Source of the DNA: DMER64 sp964554535
Lineage (GTDB): Bacteria; Bacteroidota; Bacteroidia; Bacteroidales; UBA932
Length of the DNA: 64,000 bases
Direction of reading: 5' to 3'
NCBI GenBank assembly: GCA_964554535.1
Contig: CAZKPB010000009.1
Span: forward strand, 1 to 64,000
The position numbers and the translations under genes are program-made. The notes below the pieces were generated by a model. It ran no database searches and was not told the origin of the DNA. It saw only the letters and a program-made list of their open reading frames with translations. Below are positions 14,831-23,979 of this stretch, in pieces. How positions within the stretch are numbered: position 1 is the stretch's first letter; every line of letters begins with the position of its first letter.

Positions 14831-17638
14831 ATGAAAAAACAACTCAAGGTTATAGCGGCATTTGCACTCATTCTGCCGCTTTTGGCTTCCTGTAGCAGTG
14901 AGCCTGCCAAAGAAAAAATGAGTATTGACTATCAACAGTATACTTTGGACAATGGTCTAAAAGTAGTGTTACACGAGGACCATTCGGATCCTATTGTCAG
15001 TTTGGCCATTCAATTTCACGTAGGCTCAGGCCGGGAAAAGGAAGGCAAAACCGGTTTTGCCCATTTCTTTGAACACATGTTGTTCCAGCGCTCTGAAAAC
15101 CTTCCCCGCAACGCTTTCTTCCAGAAGATTGCCTCTATGGGCGGTGATTTCAACGGAGGTACCGGTCAGGACGGTACCGTATATTATGAAGTGGTTCCAC
15201 GCGATGCTCTGGAAAAGGTACTGTGGATGGAATCGGATCGTATGGGTTTCTTTATCAACACCGTCACCCAGGCCGGTCTGGACCGCGAAATTGACGTCAT
15301 TCTCAACGAGAAACGCCAGACGGCCGACAACCGCGCCTACGGACAACTCTCGGCAATTATGGGCGAGGAAATGTATCCTGCAGGCCATCCTTACAGCTGG
15401 AGCGTAATCGGCAAGATGGACGATATCCGGTCGGCCACCATTGAAGACGTAAAAGAATTCTACACTACCTATTATATTCCCCGCAACGCCACCTTGTCTC
15501 TGGCCGGCGACTTTGACCCCGCCACTGCCAAAGAAATGATTCAAAAATATTTTGGTGAAATTGCGCAAGGCGCCGAAATTCAGAAACCGCAACCCTGGGC
15601 TGCCAAACTGGACCAGGCAAAGAGAGTGGTCTATGAAGACCCGTTTGCTCCCCAGCCCCTTTTGATTATGGCATTCCCCACGGTGGAACAATACCACAAA
15701 GATGCCCCCGCTCTGGATATGATGTGCCAGTTGATGGGTGGCAGCAAAAAGTCTCCGCTGTATAAGACCATTGTAGAAACCAATCTAGCTGCCAGTGTAT
15801 ACGGAGGCAACTCCGCTCAGGAAGTGGCCGGTGAAGTGGACCTGGAAATTCAGGCTTACGACGGCATTTCCCTGGACACCGTTTATGCGGCCATTGAAAA
15901 AGCCTTCCAAATGTTTGAAGCCAACGGCGTGGACCAGACCGAGATGCAGATGATCAAGGCTATGCAAGAACGCAACGTATACAACACCTTATCCAGCGTC
16001 AACAACAAAGCCATCTATTTTGCCCGCAATACGGAATACGGCGGCAAACCCGACCGTTTCATTGACGACCTGGAAGCTTTCAAGGCCGTGACCGCGGAAG
16101 ATGTAATGCGCGTATACAACCAGTATATCAAAGGTGCCAACTACCTGGCCATAAGCATGGTTCCCAAAGGACAAGGCGCATTGGCCCTTAGCGGTTCCGT
16201 TCCTGCCAAGGTGGAAGTGGAAAACATTGAAGATGCATCCAGTCAGCAGACCAATTCTCAGGCAGGTGCCATTGTGGATGATGAATACCAGCGTACCCCC
16301 TCGGCCATTGACCGTTCGGTGGAACCTTCCTATATGAGTAATGCTCCCGAAATCACTCTGCCTGTATCCTGGAGCAAAACTTTGGCTAACGGTATGGTAC
16401 TCACCGGCATTACTCAGAATGAAGTGCCTCTTATCACCTTTGACATTGTACTCAAAGGCGGTCAGTTGCTTGATCCCGCCGACAAACAGGGCGTGGCTTC
16501 CCTGAACGCCGCTCTTATGAATGAAGGCACCGCTTTGCGTACGGCCGAGGAAATAGAACAGGCTCTCAATCTGTTGGGTGCCAGTGCCAGTGCTTATTCC
16601 AGCAAATCTTCCATGGGTATCAGCGGCAACTGTCTGGCCCGCAATTTCACCCAGGTGATGGCTATTGTGGAAGAAATGTTGTTGCAGCCCCGTTTTGACC
16701 AGGCCGCTCTGGAACGTGAAAAGAATCGCGTGGTAGCCCGCATCCAGCAGAATGCCAAGAACCCCTCTTCCATTGGTTCTCAGACTATGAAAGACTTGCT
16801 CTACGGCAAGGAAAGCGTCATTGCCGTTCCCACATACGGTACACAGGCAAGCCTCGGTACCATTACCATGGATGACATCAAGACATTCTACGCCGCCAAT
16901 TATTCTCCCAAGTTGGCTTCCGTTATTGTTACCGGTGACATTGACATGGCCGGTTGCGAAAAAGCACTCGCCTCTCTCGGTGCCAACTGGAACGGTGCTG
17001 ATGTAACTGTGGTTGAAGGTGTTCCTGAAGTTAAGCCGGTTGGTGGCAAGTTGTATTTTGTAGACTTCCCGGGTGCCAAACAGTCTTACGTGATGGTGGG
17101 TGGTCCTTCCAAATCATACGCAGACCCCGACTATTATGCGCTGGAGGTGCTCAACTTCAAGTTGGGTTCGGGTTCCAACGGACAGTTGTTTGACGTATTG
17201 CGTCTGCAAAGAGGGTATACATACGGAGCCTACTCTTCCTTCTCGCCCTATAAGACCTACGGTAACTTTACGGCGTATTCCAGCGTACAGTCCACTGTTA
17301 CCAAAGAATCCGTGGATTTGTTCAAAGACATCATCGGCAATTTTGGTCCCCGCATGACACAGGAAATGCTGGATTCCACCAAGGACGCTCTATTGCGCTC
17401 TCAGGCCTTTGCCTTTGAAACCCAACGCAGTGTGCTGGGTATGTTAAAGGAAATCTATCTGGAAGACCTTCCGGCAGACTTTGTCAAATTGCAGGAAAAC
17501 ACGGTAAAGGCCGCTACACTGGATCAGATTAAGGAACTTGCCACCAAGTACTTTGACAGCAACAACCTTACCTTTGTGGTAGTGGGTGATGCCAAGAGTC
17601 AGCTGAAGAACCTCCCGGGTGCCATTCTGGTGAAGTAA
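14831..17638 (+). CDS. M16 family zinc metalloprotease, lipoprotein
   Basis: 935 residues with a lipoprotein signal (LPLLASC, Cys21), so anchored to a membrane facing the periplasm. The N-terminal M16 domain has the inverted zinc motif HFFEH (78-82) and the downstream NEKRQ glutamate near 153; M16_C follows. A second, inactive-type M16 pair (about 500-930) lacks HxxEH (ASLNAALMNEGT), the usual active-plus-inactive clamshell of pitrilysin-like proteases joined in one chain. A linker rich in Ser and Gln lies near 465-490. It faces away from the his operon, with a likely -7 box TAACTTTC at about 14778, and is followed by a strong terminator, so monocistronic. The substrate is probably a peptide; unknown. 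Confidence 0.92.
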   Translation: MKKQLKVIAAFALILPLLASCSSEPAKEKMSIDYQQYTLDNGLKVVLHEDHSDPIVSLAIQFHVGSGREKEGKTGFAHFFEHMLFQRSENLPRNAFFQKIASMGGDFNGGTGQDGTVYYEVVPRDALEKVLWMESDRMGFFINTVTQAGLDREIDVILNEKRQTADNRAYGQLSAIMGEEMYPAGHPYSWSVIGKMDDIRSATIEDVKEFYTTYYIPRNATLSLAGDFDPATAKEMIQKYFGEIAQGAEIQKPQPWAAKLDQAKRVVYEDPFAPQPLLIMAFPTVEQYHKDAPALDMMCQLMGGSKKSPLYKTIVETNLAASVYGGNSAQEVAGEVDLEIQAYDGISLDTVYAAIEKAFQMFEANGVDQTEMQMIKAMQERNVYNTLSSVNNKAIYFARNTEYGGKPDRFIDDLEAFKAVTAEDVMRVYNQYIKGANYLAISMVPKGQGALALSGSVPAKVEVENIEDASSQQTNSQAGAIVDDEYQRTPSAIDRSVEPSYMSNAPEITLPVSWSKTLANGMVLTGITQNEVPLITFDIVLKGGQLLDPADKQGVASLNAALMNEGTALRTAEEIEQALNLLGASASAYSSKSSMGISGNCLARNFTQVMAIVEEMLLQPRFDQAALEREKNRVVARIQQNAKNPSSIGSQTMKDLLYGKESVIAVPTYGTQASLGTITMDDIKTFYAANYSPKLASVIVTGDIDMAGCEKALASLGANWNGADVTVVEGVPEVKPVGGKLYFVDFPGAKQSYVMVGGPSKSYADPDYYALEVLNFKLGSGSNGQLFDVLRLQRGYTYGAYSSFSPYKTYGNFTAYSSVQSTVTKESVDLFKDIIGNFGPRMTQEMLDSTKDALLRSQAFAFETQRSVLGMLKEIYLEDLPADFVKLQENTVKAATLDQIKELATKYFDSNNLTFVVVGDAKSQLKNLPGAILVK

Positions 17639-17658
17639 CTTTTACATATACAATAAGC

Positions 17659-17685
17659 AAGGGTGACTATGCAATAGCCACCCTT
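17659..17685 (+). terminator. Intrinsic terminator of the M16 protease gene
   Basis: AAGGGTGACTAT, loop GCA, then ATAGCCACCCTT form a 12-bp stem with one A-C mismatch, followed by TTTTATTTT, 20 bp after the TAA. Confidence 0.85.
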
Positions 17686-17702
17686 TTTTATTTTGAGGTT
17701 AC

Positions 17703-17986
17703 ACCCGCGCCTCCGGCGGCTGGCCCCTGCGCAGCACCGGCGGTACCGGAGGTCGTTGTGAATTGCCATTCGCCGACGGGTTGGCGCTCGAACCGCTCCT
17801 TTTAGCCGGGTCCCCGCGTCGCGGTGCCCCGTCTAACGTCGGGTGTCGCGCCATTACGGTCATCCGCGTGGCGTGTCAAAATAAATTTTGCCCCGCCCCA
17901 CAGCTGCCCGTAACCCCCTTGCTCCATGACAATTCACACTCCCGCCGCCTTCAGCTGCGCAGGGGCCAGCCGCCGGAGGCGCGGGT
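17703..17986. mobile_element. GC-rich 284-bp element with perfect 32-bp terminal inverted repeats (MITE-like)
   Basis: Bases 17703-17734 and 17955-17986 are exact 32-bp inverted copies, beginning ACCCGCGCCTCCGG. Inside, TGTGAATTG near 17756 and CAATTCACA near 17931 extend the symmetry to about 70 bp per side with interruptions, so the element could fold into one long hairpin. It is clearly more GC-rich than its surroundings and has no credible ORF. It lies exactly between the convergent M16 protease gene and the YdeI-like gene. No clear target-site duplication is visible. It could be a non-autonomous transposable element or a large structured terminator/RNA. Confidence 0.65.
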
Positions 17987-17992
17987 AAAAAA

Positions 17993-18541
17993 CTACATAG
18001 GTTTCAGATTATTATTCAACCGATCCACAATCTTCTCCAACCGCTTCTGACGGGTGGGCTCCGATTTGGCCTCAAAATAGAATCCGGTATAAGTGCGCTG
18101 CACAGAAGGACTCATAGCCAGCAGGTGGGTATAGGCCGGTTGAAAGGGCTCCACCATCCGCAAAAATTCCTGTATCTGCTCCGGACTCACCGTATGGCAT
18201 TTAGAGGCATCCCACTGCCCGTTCTTTTTGGCGTACTCAACGGCTTTCAAACCCTCCGGCATCATAAGGCCTCTTTCCGTCAACCGCACCACCAGCGCCC
18301 TGTTCTTGTCGGACCACATACTATTGGGCCTGCGGCGGGCAAAATATTTTTTATACCTGTCCTTGTCAATGGATTGCAATTGCCCGTCAATCCAGCCGAA
18401 GCACAACGCCTCTTCCAGCGCATCATTGGCCGACAAAGTTTTCAAGGCAGCCGTCTTACCGAATTCCAGCCAGACGCCCTCGGCGGTTTCCCCGTTGGCA
18501 CCCAGCCATTCCCTGAAAAGTGCTCTGGTCTCAAAAATCAT
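17993..18541 (-). CDS. YdeI/OmpD-associated family protein
   Basis: 182 residues from the ATG at 18541-18539; longer in-frame versions would run into the NamZ gene, and this start leaves an 11-bp gap. The family core is visible: FREWLGANGETAEGVWLEFGK, EALCFGWIDGQLQSID, KKYFARRRPNSMWS, and the C-terminal YFEAKSEPTRQKRLEKIV segment. Members are small cytosolic proteins, some linked to bacteriocin protection, with no agreed biochemical role. It is the last gene of the peptidoglycan-recycling operon, so a role in envelope maintenance is possible but only inferred from position. Confidence 0.82.
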   Translation of the reverse strand: MIFETRALFREWLGANGETAEGVWLEFGKTAALKTLSANDALEEALCFGWIDGQLQSIDKDRYKKYFARRRPNSMWSDKNRALVVRLTERGLMMPEGLKAVEYAKKNGQWDASKCHTVSPEQIQEFLRMVEPFQPAYTHLLAMSPSVQRTYTGFYFEAKSEPTRQKRLEKIVDRLNNNLKPM

Positions 18542-18552
18542 GACACAGCAAA

Positions 18553-19857
18553 TCAATATAAATAATACCGTGCCGACAATTCCCTGAACCCCTCCACATC
18601 CTTGTACCAATAATCCTTGATATCCTCAAACAGATAACGTTCCGCAAATTTGGAAGTAATGTACGGACTGCCGCACACCTTGGTAATGGCGGGCAGGTCA
18701 AAGTGAATATCGGGATTCAGCTTGTGAAGCTCCTGAATCACATAAAAATTGACATCAGTCAGCGGCGCCGCGGCCGGGTCAATCAAATGCACCTGCACCC
18801 CGGTAAGGGTTTTGCCTTGGCCTCGGCTATAAAAAGGACGGAAATAAATAGGGCGGAAATGGATGCCCGGCAACGCCAGGGCATTGAGATTGCGCGCAAG
18901 AAGCTCAGGTTCAATAAGGGTGTCTGCCGGAGCAAACAACTGGAACGGAAGCGTATAGCCCACCCCTATGGAAAGAGAAGGCAAATCGCCCGCAATTCCG
19001 CTGAGCGGATAAAAGAAAGAGGTAACAGCCTGCGGAATATGCGGGGACGAGGCAATCCAGGGCAACCCCGTCTTGTCATAAAACATATCTCTTTTCCAGC
19101 CTTCCATGGGAATCACTTGTAACTTGCACTGCAAACTCTGCCCCGGTTTGGCACCGGAACCGAGCATCCGCTGGCCGTTGAGCAACAGCGCCAACTCGCC
19201 GCAGGTCAGCCCGTATACGTAGGGAATGCGGTACTGGCTCACAAAAGTGAAACAACCGTCTTCCACGTACGAACCTTCCACCTTCAGTCCCCCGATGGGG
19301 TTGGGACGGTCAAGCACTATAAATTCAATCTCCAGCTCGGCACAAGCCTCCATTGCCAGGCCCATAGTGGATATATAGGTGAACGAGCGGGACCCCACGT
19401 CCTGTATGTCGTATACCATTACGTCAATACCCTGCAGCATTTCTTTGGAAGGCTTGCGGTTGGGCCCGTAAATGGAATACACCGGCAGTCCGGTGGCAGG
19501 GTCGGTACTGTGTCCCACCAGATCTCCGGCATGCGCTTCCCCGCGAACACCGTGCTCGGGGCCGTACAGCGCCACCAGTTTCACATTGGGGGCATTAAAA
19601 AGAATATCAATGGTAGAGGTAAGCGAGTTGTCCACCCCGGTGGGATTGGTGATGAGCCCTACCCTTTTGCCCTCCAGACAAGCAAAACCGGAAGCCTTGA
19701 GCACTTCCAGGCCCGTCTTGATGGTGATGTTACTTGCCGAGGCCACCGCTGCGACCGTCTTCGGTTCAGGCGCCGCCGCGGCTTTCCGACCGTTCTGTCC
19801 GGCACAGGAACCCGTTACAAACAGTGCCATACAGCACAATATTGTCCATTTTTTCAT
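18553..19857 (-). CDS. namZ: Exo-beta-N-acetylmuramidase NamZ (DUF1343), lipoprotein
   Basis: 434 residues with a lipobox (LFVTGSC, Cys18). The DUF1343 domain spans about 50-434: GLEVL...LEGKRVGLITNPTGVD, ALYGPEHGVRGEAHAGD, YDIQDVGSRSFTYISTM, LDRPNPIGG, and a C-terminal VQVHLID domain. In Bacillus subtilis NamZ (YbbC) releases terminal MurNAc from peptidoglycan fragments; the same reaction is expected here in the periplasm. The next gene upstream is an AmpG-type permease 12 bp away, fitting turnover of wall fragments and their uptake. Confidence 0.9.
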   Translation of the reverse strand: MKKWTILCCMALFVTGSCAGQNGRKAAAAPEPKTVAAVASASNITIKTGLEVLKASGFACLEGKRVGLITNPTGVDNSLTSTIDILFNAPNVKLVALYGPEHGVRGEAHAGDLVGHSTDPATGLPVYSIYGPNRKPSKEMLQGIDVMVYDIQDVGSRSFTYISTMGLAMEACAELEIEFIVLDRPNPIGGLKVEGSYVEDGCFTFVSQYRIPYVYGLTCGELALLLNGQRMLGSGAKPGQSLQCKLQVIPMEGWKRDMFYDKTGLPWIASSPHIPQAVTSFFYPLSGIAGDLPSLSIGVGYTLPFQLFAPADTLIEPELLARNLNALALPGIHFRPIYFRPFYSRGQGKTLTGVQVHLIDPAAAPLTDVNFYVIQELHKLNPDIHFDLPAITKVCGSPYITSKFAERYLFEDIKDYWYKDVEGFRELSARYYLY

Positions 19858-19869
19858 TGTCAGATTTCG

Positions 19870-21171
19870 CTAATTGGTTTTCCGCCCAAAATTATCGGGC
19901 AATTTTCTTTTTACAAGCACAGAAGCCAGAATACCTGGCAACGTGCACAGGCACACCCAAATAAAGAATTTCTCGTAGCCAATGGCATCCTGGATGGCTC
20001 CGGCCACCATACCCGGCAGCATCATGCCCAGGGCCATGAAGCCGGTACTGATGGCGTAGTGCGACGTCTTATGCTCGCCCTCGGCAAAATAGATCAGGTA
20101 CAGCATAAATGCGGTAAAACCAAAGCCGTATCCCAGTTGTTCACAGGCCACTGACGCAATGACAATCCACACATTATCGGGAAGGGTATGTGCCAGATAT
20201 ACATACACCAGGTCGGGAAGGTTTATGGCCAGTGCCATGGGTATGATCCATTTGCGCAAACCACCGCGCGACACCGCTATCCCGCCGATAATTCCACCCA
20301 AAAGCAAGGCTATCACGCCAATGGTACCGTAGACCATCCCCACCGTGGCCGTGTGCAACTGTAAACCGCCCGCCTGCGGTGTGTCCAGCAGGAAAGGCGA
20401 GGCAATCTTGACCAGTTGAGATTCCCCCAGACGGTAAGTCAGGATAAAAAAGAACGCCAGTCCCAGGTCCTTCTTCTTGAAGTAGGCGCTAAAAGTCATA
20501 AAGAAGTCTTTCAGCAAACCTAAAGGAGTGATGTTGCCACGCGAGACATCGCTGGCGGGTTTGGGCAACACAAAATAATGATACAGCGTCAAACCAATGA
20601 AAATGGCGGCCAGCAGGTAGAAAGAAATGCTCCAGGCCATAGGGATGTTTCCCTTCATTCCCGGAATAAGCTTGCCTTCTTCCAAAAGACCGGCAAACAT
20701 CACCAGAATACCCTGCCCGAAAATGGTGGCAAAGCGGTAAAACGTGTTGCGGATGCCCACAAAAAACGACTGTTCTCCCTGGTCAAGCGCCAGCATATAA
20801 AATCCGTCCGCCGCAATGTCGTGAGTGGCACTGCTGAAGGCCATCAGCCAGAAGAAAGCCAATGTGGCTTTCACAAAGAACGCGGTGGGCAGGGTAAAGG
20901 CCACACCGGCAAAGCCTACGGCCACAAAACTCTGCATCAGCACCACCCACATGCGTTTGGTCTTGATAAGGTCCACAAACGGGCTCCACAGCGGCTTGAT
21001 TACCCATGGAATATACAACCAGCTGGTATACAGGGCAATATCCGTATTGGACAGGCCCAGACGTTTGTACATGATTACGGCTATGGTCATTACGGCCACA
21101 TAGGGTAGCCCCTGCGCAAAATACAGCGTAGGAATCCAGGCCCAGGCATTCGTTTTTTTATTGTTTGCCAT
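19870..21171 (-). CDS. ampG: AmpG-like muropeptide permease (MFS)
   Basis: 433 residues, about 12 membrane helices. The AmpG-type N-terminus WIPTLYFAQGLPYVAVMT and the helix 2 region WLYIPWVIKPLWSPFVD are clear. AmpG proteins bring anhydromuropeptides or amino sugars across the inner membrane for reuse. It sits between SpoIID-like and NamZ genes, overlapping the first by 1 bp. This Bacteroidota variant lacks the extra C-terminal helices of E. coli AmpG, so the exact cargo (disaccharide, MurNAc or peptide) is inferred. Confidence 0.88.
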   Translation of the reverse strand: MANNKKTNAWAWIPTLYFAQGLPYVAVMTIAVIMYKRLGLSNTDIALYTSWLYIPWVIKPLWSPFVDLIKTKRMWVVLMQSFVAVGFAGVAFTLPTAFFVKATLAFFWLMAFSSATHDIAADGFYMLALDQGEQSFFVGIRNTFYRFATIFGQGILVMFAGLLEEGKLIPGMKGNIPMAWSISFYLLAAIFIGLTLYHYFVLPKPASDVSRGNITPLGLLKDFFMTFSAYFKKKDLGLAFFFILTYRLGESQLVKIASPFLLDTPQAGGLQLHTATVGMVYGTIGVIALLLGGIIGGIAVSRGGLRKWIIPMALAINLPDLVYVYLAHTLPDNVWIVIASVACEQLGYGFGFTAFMLYLIYFAEGEHKTSHYAISTGFMALGMMLPGMVAGAIQDAIGYEKFFIWVCLCTLPGILASVLVKRKLPDNFGRKTN

Positions 21172-22475
21172 TATTCATACATTTTAACAAGTTTAGCGGA
21201 AGGATAGTAATGCGCCAGCATCTGGTCATAGGTATACCCTTTGGACGCCATTACGGCCCCTCCTATCTGGCAGAAACCCACCCCGTGCCCCCAGCCGGCT
21301 CCGGTAAATACAAATCCCTTAGAAGTTTTGTCCACCACAAAGGCACTGGAATACAGATGCGAACGCGAGAAAGCCTTACGGATAAGCAATTCTTTGCCCA
21401 GCACCATAGTGCGCAACGACCCCTTCAGACGCAATTTGCAGATACGTCCCGATGCGCCGCGCTCCAGCGGCTCAATGGATTCAATAAGGCCAAAGTCCAC
21501 TCCCAGACGCTCTTTTACGATTTCTGACAACTCGGCGGCCGTATACTTCACCTCCCAACGGTAAAACTGCGTGGTCTCCCGGTCGTACGTGTTAAGTACC
21601 TGCCCCAATATTTCCTTGTCCTGCGTATTGCAGAAAGCCGGCGGATTGCTTTTAATCCATATCTCGGCCTGCACGGAATCCGTCAGGTCCGGGGCCGGCA
21701 GAAAGTCGGGAAGCGCTTCCCCGTCATAGACCCCCTGCAGGTAGGGATAGTCGGTATTGCCCCACGCCGTGGAAAAACGTTCCATATAGCCCCCGCAACA
21801 TTTGGAAAAACGGGTGTCGCAGATTTTCCCGTCACTTTCCAGCACTTCCCCCCTGGTGGCGTCCACCGCACCGCGTACATTTTCATAAGACAAAGACGGC
21901 CTTGTAATGCCCTGGTAGCGTTGGCAATGGTCGTCGGCGCACACGTCAAAAAGCACGTGGTCTTCTCGGTCCCACCATTTGATCCATTGGTCCGGAGTAA
22001 GCGTTCCACAGTCGTCTGCTTCCGGGTGCGGGGCCGATGTATATCTCCCCATCTGAGATAGCAACCAACTGCGAGAAATCACCGCGTGCGCCTTCAAATA
22101 TTCGCTTTGGCAGGTGGCACTCATTTCCGAGGCTATCACGCTGACCAGATATTGCTCTACGGAAAGGATATTGACCGCCCGTACCTGATTGTCTTCCGGA
22201 ACAAAAGCCAGAGAACCTTCAAAGCGCTGGTTCTCTTTGCGTTCCCAATGGAAACCTATCCCAATGACCACGTCCTTGAGCAGAAAATTGCATTCGTCAG
22301 CCGACGGTTCAAACAGCAACCTGTCATAGAGACCTCCCTCAAACAGCAATTTGCCGTCACGCAGAGACACCTCACCCGGGCCCGAATACCCTCCAAAGGA
22401 TCCGTTCAGTTCAAACTGAATGGAAGCGGCACGCAGAATGCCTACTTCAATTGTTTTCTGGCTTGAAGTTCCCAT
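21171..22475 (-). CDS. SpoIID/LytB-domain protein
   Basis: 434 residues. The SpoIID domain spans about 90-434: NILSVEQYLVSVIASEMSATCQSEYLKAHAVISRSWLL, then DARFSKCCGG-like CDTRFSKCCGGYM, and the terminal signature GWGHGVGFCQIGG. SpoIID is a lytic transglycosylase acting on peptide-stripped glycan in Bacillus, and LytB stimulates amidases. No convincing signal peptide is seen, although the start overlaps the GT2 gene by 34 bp and could be mis-set. Its place next to AmpG and NamZ argues for peptidoglycan turnover rather than sporulation. Confidence 0.85.
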   Translation of the reverse strand: MGTSSQKTIEVGILRAASIQFELNGSFGGYSGPGEVSLRDGKLLFEGGLYDRLLFEPSADECNFLLKDVVIGIGFHWERKENQRFEGSLAFVPEDNQVRAVNILSVEQYLVSVIASEMSATCQSEYLKAHAVISRSWLLSQMGRYTSAPHPEADDCGTLTPDQWIKWWDREDHVLFDVCADDHCQRYQGITRPSLSYENVRGAVDATRGEVLESDGKICDTRFSKCCGGYMERFSTAWGNTDYPYLQGVYDGEALPDFLPAPDLTDSVQAEIWIKSNPPAFCNTQDKEILGQVLNTYDRETTQFYRWEVKYTAAELSEIVKERLGVDFGLIESIEPLERGASGRICKLRLKGSLRTMVLGKELLIRKAFSRSHLYSSAFVVDKTSKGFVFTGAGWGHGVGFCQIGGAVMASKGYTYDQMLAHYYPSAKLVKMYE

Positions 22476-23896
22476 GTGCGGATACGGTCTTTATACAGGT
22501 TGTTGGCATTGGTCTTTTCTATTTCCAGCGCGGCATCCGAATTCCCTTCCCAGCGGCGGCAGCAATATACCACATCGTAGACTCGGCCAATCTGGTATTT
22601 GCGGGAAAAGTTGAGTCCCAGCGAATAGTCTTCCCCATAATTGGTATTGGGCAGCAACACCTCTCTCAATATGGGGGTATAGAACGCTCTGGGTGCTCCC
22701 AAGCCGTTGATGCGCAGCGCGTTGTTGCGTCCGTTTTCCGGAGTCCATTCACGGTGGTCAATAATGCCGGGAGGCAGCGTCTCCATATGAAAATTGGTCA
22801 TACGGTAAGTACCCACCACCATAGCGCAGTGCTGCGCATAGAAGGCATCCACCATTTTCTGCAGGGAATCGGGACCGGAATAGACATCATCACTGTCCAG
22901 CTGGACAATGAACTTTCCGCACTTGGGATGGTGCAGTGCCGTATTCCACAGCCCGCCCACAAACAAGTCCCGGCGTTCGGGAGTAATAAAAATGAGCCTG
23001 GGATCTCCGGTAAACTGTTCCACTATGGACACCGTACGGTCCTGGCTGTGATGGTTCACCACTATCACATTGTATTTGAAGGTGGTAACCTGGCTCAAGG
23101 CCGACTTTACGGCATCGGCAATGGTCCGTTCACGGTCTTTCACCGGAATCATAACCGTGGCTTCGTATTCAAAAGAGTCCTCATTAAAAGAAATGGGTTC
23201 AAACACAGGTTCCAGGTAAGCTCCTACGGCCTTGAGGTGTTCGGTGCAGGCCTTCTCCATGTCAATCTGCACAGCTCGGTTCTTGGGGTCCACATAGTCA
23301 AATAATTTCTGACCGCTCTTGCGGGTATCGGTTTCAATTTCCGTATACAGCAACTCGTTAATATGTACCAGGCCGGCGGCCCGGCTCACCGCCAGACGCA
23401 AATTGTACATCCCGGCATAGGGATAATCCCCCTTGGTCTGAGCCACGGCTTCCTTTACACGAGAAGTCCTGTAAAACAATACCGACCCGAAGTTGAAATC
23501 ATCACGCAACGCACCTTCCTGACAAACAATCAGCGGCATTTTACGACGTTGTCCGTCAATGATCTGGAAATGGTCGGCATACAACATTCCGGCCTGCGAA
23601 TCGTCACCCAGACGTATAAAACGCTCCAGTGCAAAATAGCCGGGTTCCAGGGTGGTATACTTAGTGTAAATAAGACAGTAATCGGCAGAAGCCGCACGGG
23701 AAATGGCGGCCACAGTGACCGACGAATTAAGGTTGTCCGTGACAATCACGGGGTACCCCGATTCACTGAGATTTTCATCTTTAGAAGTGGACAGCAAGAA
23801 GATACGGTTTACTGTCTCTTGCCTGGACAAAAAAGACAAAGTGGCCGCCACTTGTTCCAAAGAGACGGCCGGTATAAAACAATCAACACGTTTCAT
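22442..23896 (-). CDS. Family 2 glycosyltransferase
   Basis: 484 residues. A canonical GT-A domain lies in the C-terminal half (about 250-480): TVMIPVKDRERTIADAVKSAL, VVNHHSQDRT, and the metal-binding motif in VQLDSDDVY. The first about 240 residues also look like a GT-A fold (FIPAVSLEQVAATLSFL, MLYADHF in the DxD position), so this may be a tandem-domain protein with a degenerate first half. No membrane helix is seen. First gene of the wall-recycling operon, with a -7 box TACCTTTG (minus strand, 23935-23928) 32 bp before the ATG. Acceptor and donor are unknown. Confidence 0.82.
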   Translation of the reverse strand: MKRVDCFIPAVSLEQVAATLSFLSRQETVNRIFLLSTSKDENLSESGYPVIVTDNLNSSVTVAAISRAASADYCLIYTKYTTLEPGYFALERFIRLGDDSQAGMLYADHFQIIDGQRRKMPLIVCQEGALRDDFNFGSVLFYRTSRVKEAVAQTKGDYPYAGMYNLRLAVSRAAGLVHINELLYTEIETDTRKSGQKLFDYVDPKNRAVQIDMEKACTEHLKAVGAYLEPVFEPISFNEDSFEYEATVMIPVKDRERTIADAVKSALSQVTTFKYNVIVVNHHSQDRTVSIVEQFTGDPRLIFITPERRDLFVGGLWNTALHHPKCGKFIVQLDSDDVYSGPDSLQKMVDAFYAQHCAMVVGTYRMTNFHMETLPPGIIDHREWTPENGRNNALRINGLGAPRAFYTPILREVLLPNTNYGEDYSLGLNFSRKYQIGRVYDVVYCCRRWEGNSDAALEIEKTNANNLYKDRIRTWELQARKQLK

Positions 23897-23979
23897 TAAT
23901 TATAGAGAATATATTATGTATATTAGACAAAGGTAATAAACTTTTAATCTACTTTTGTATCTAAACCAAAACTTAAACC

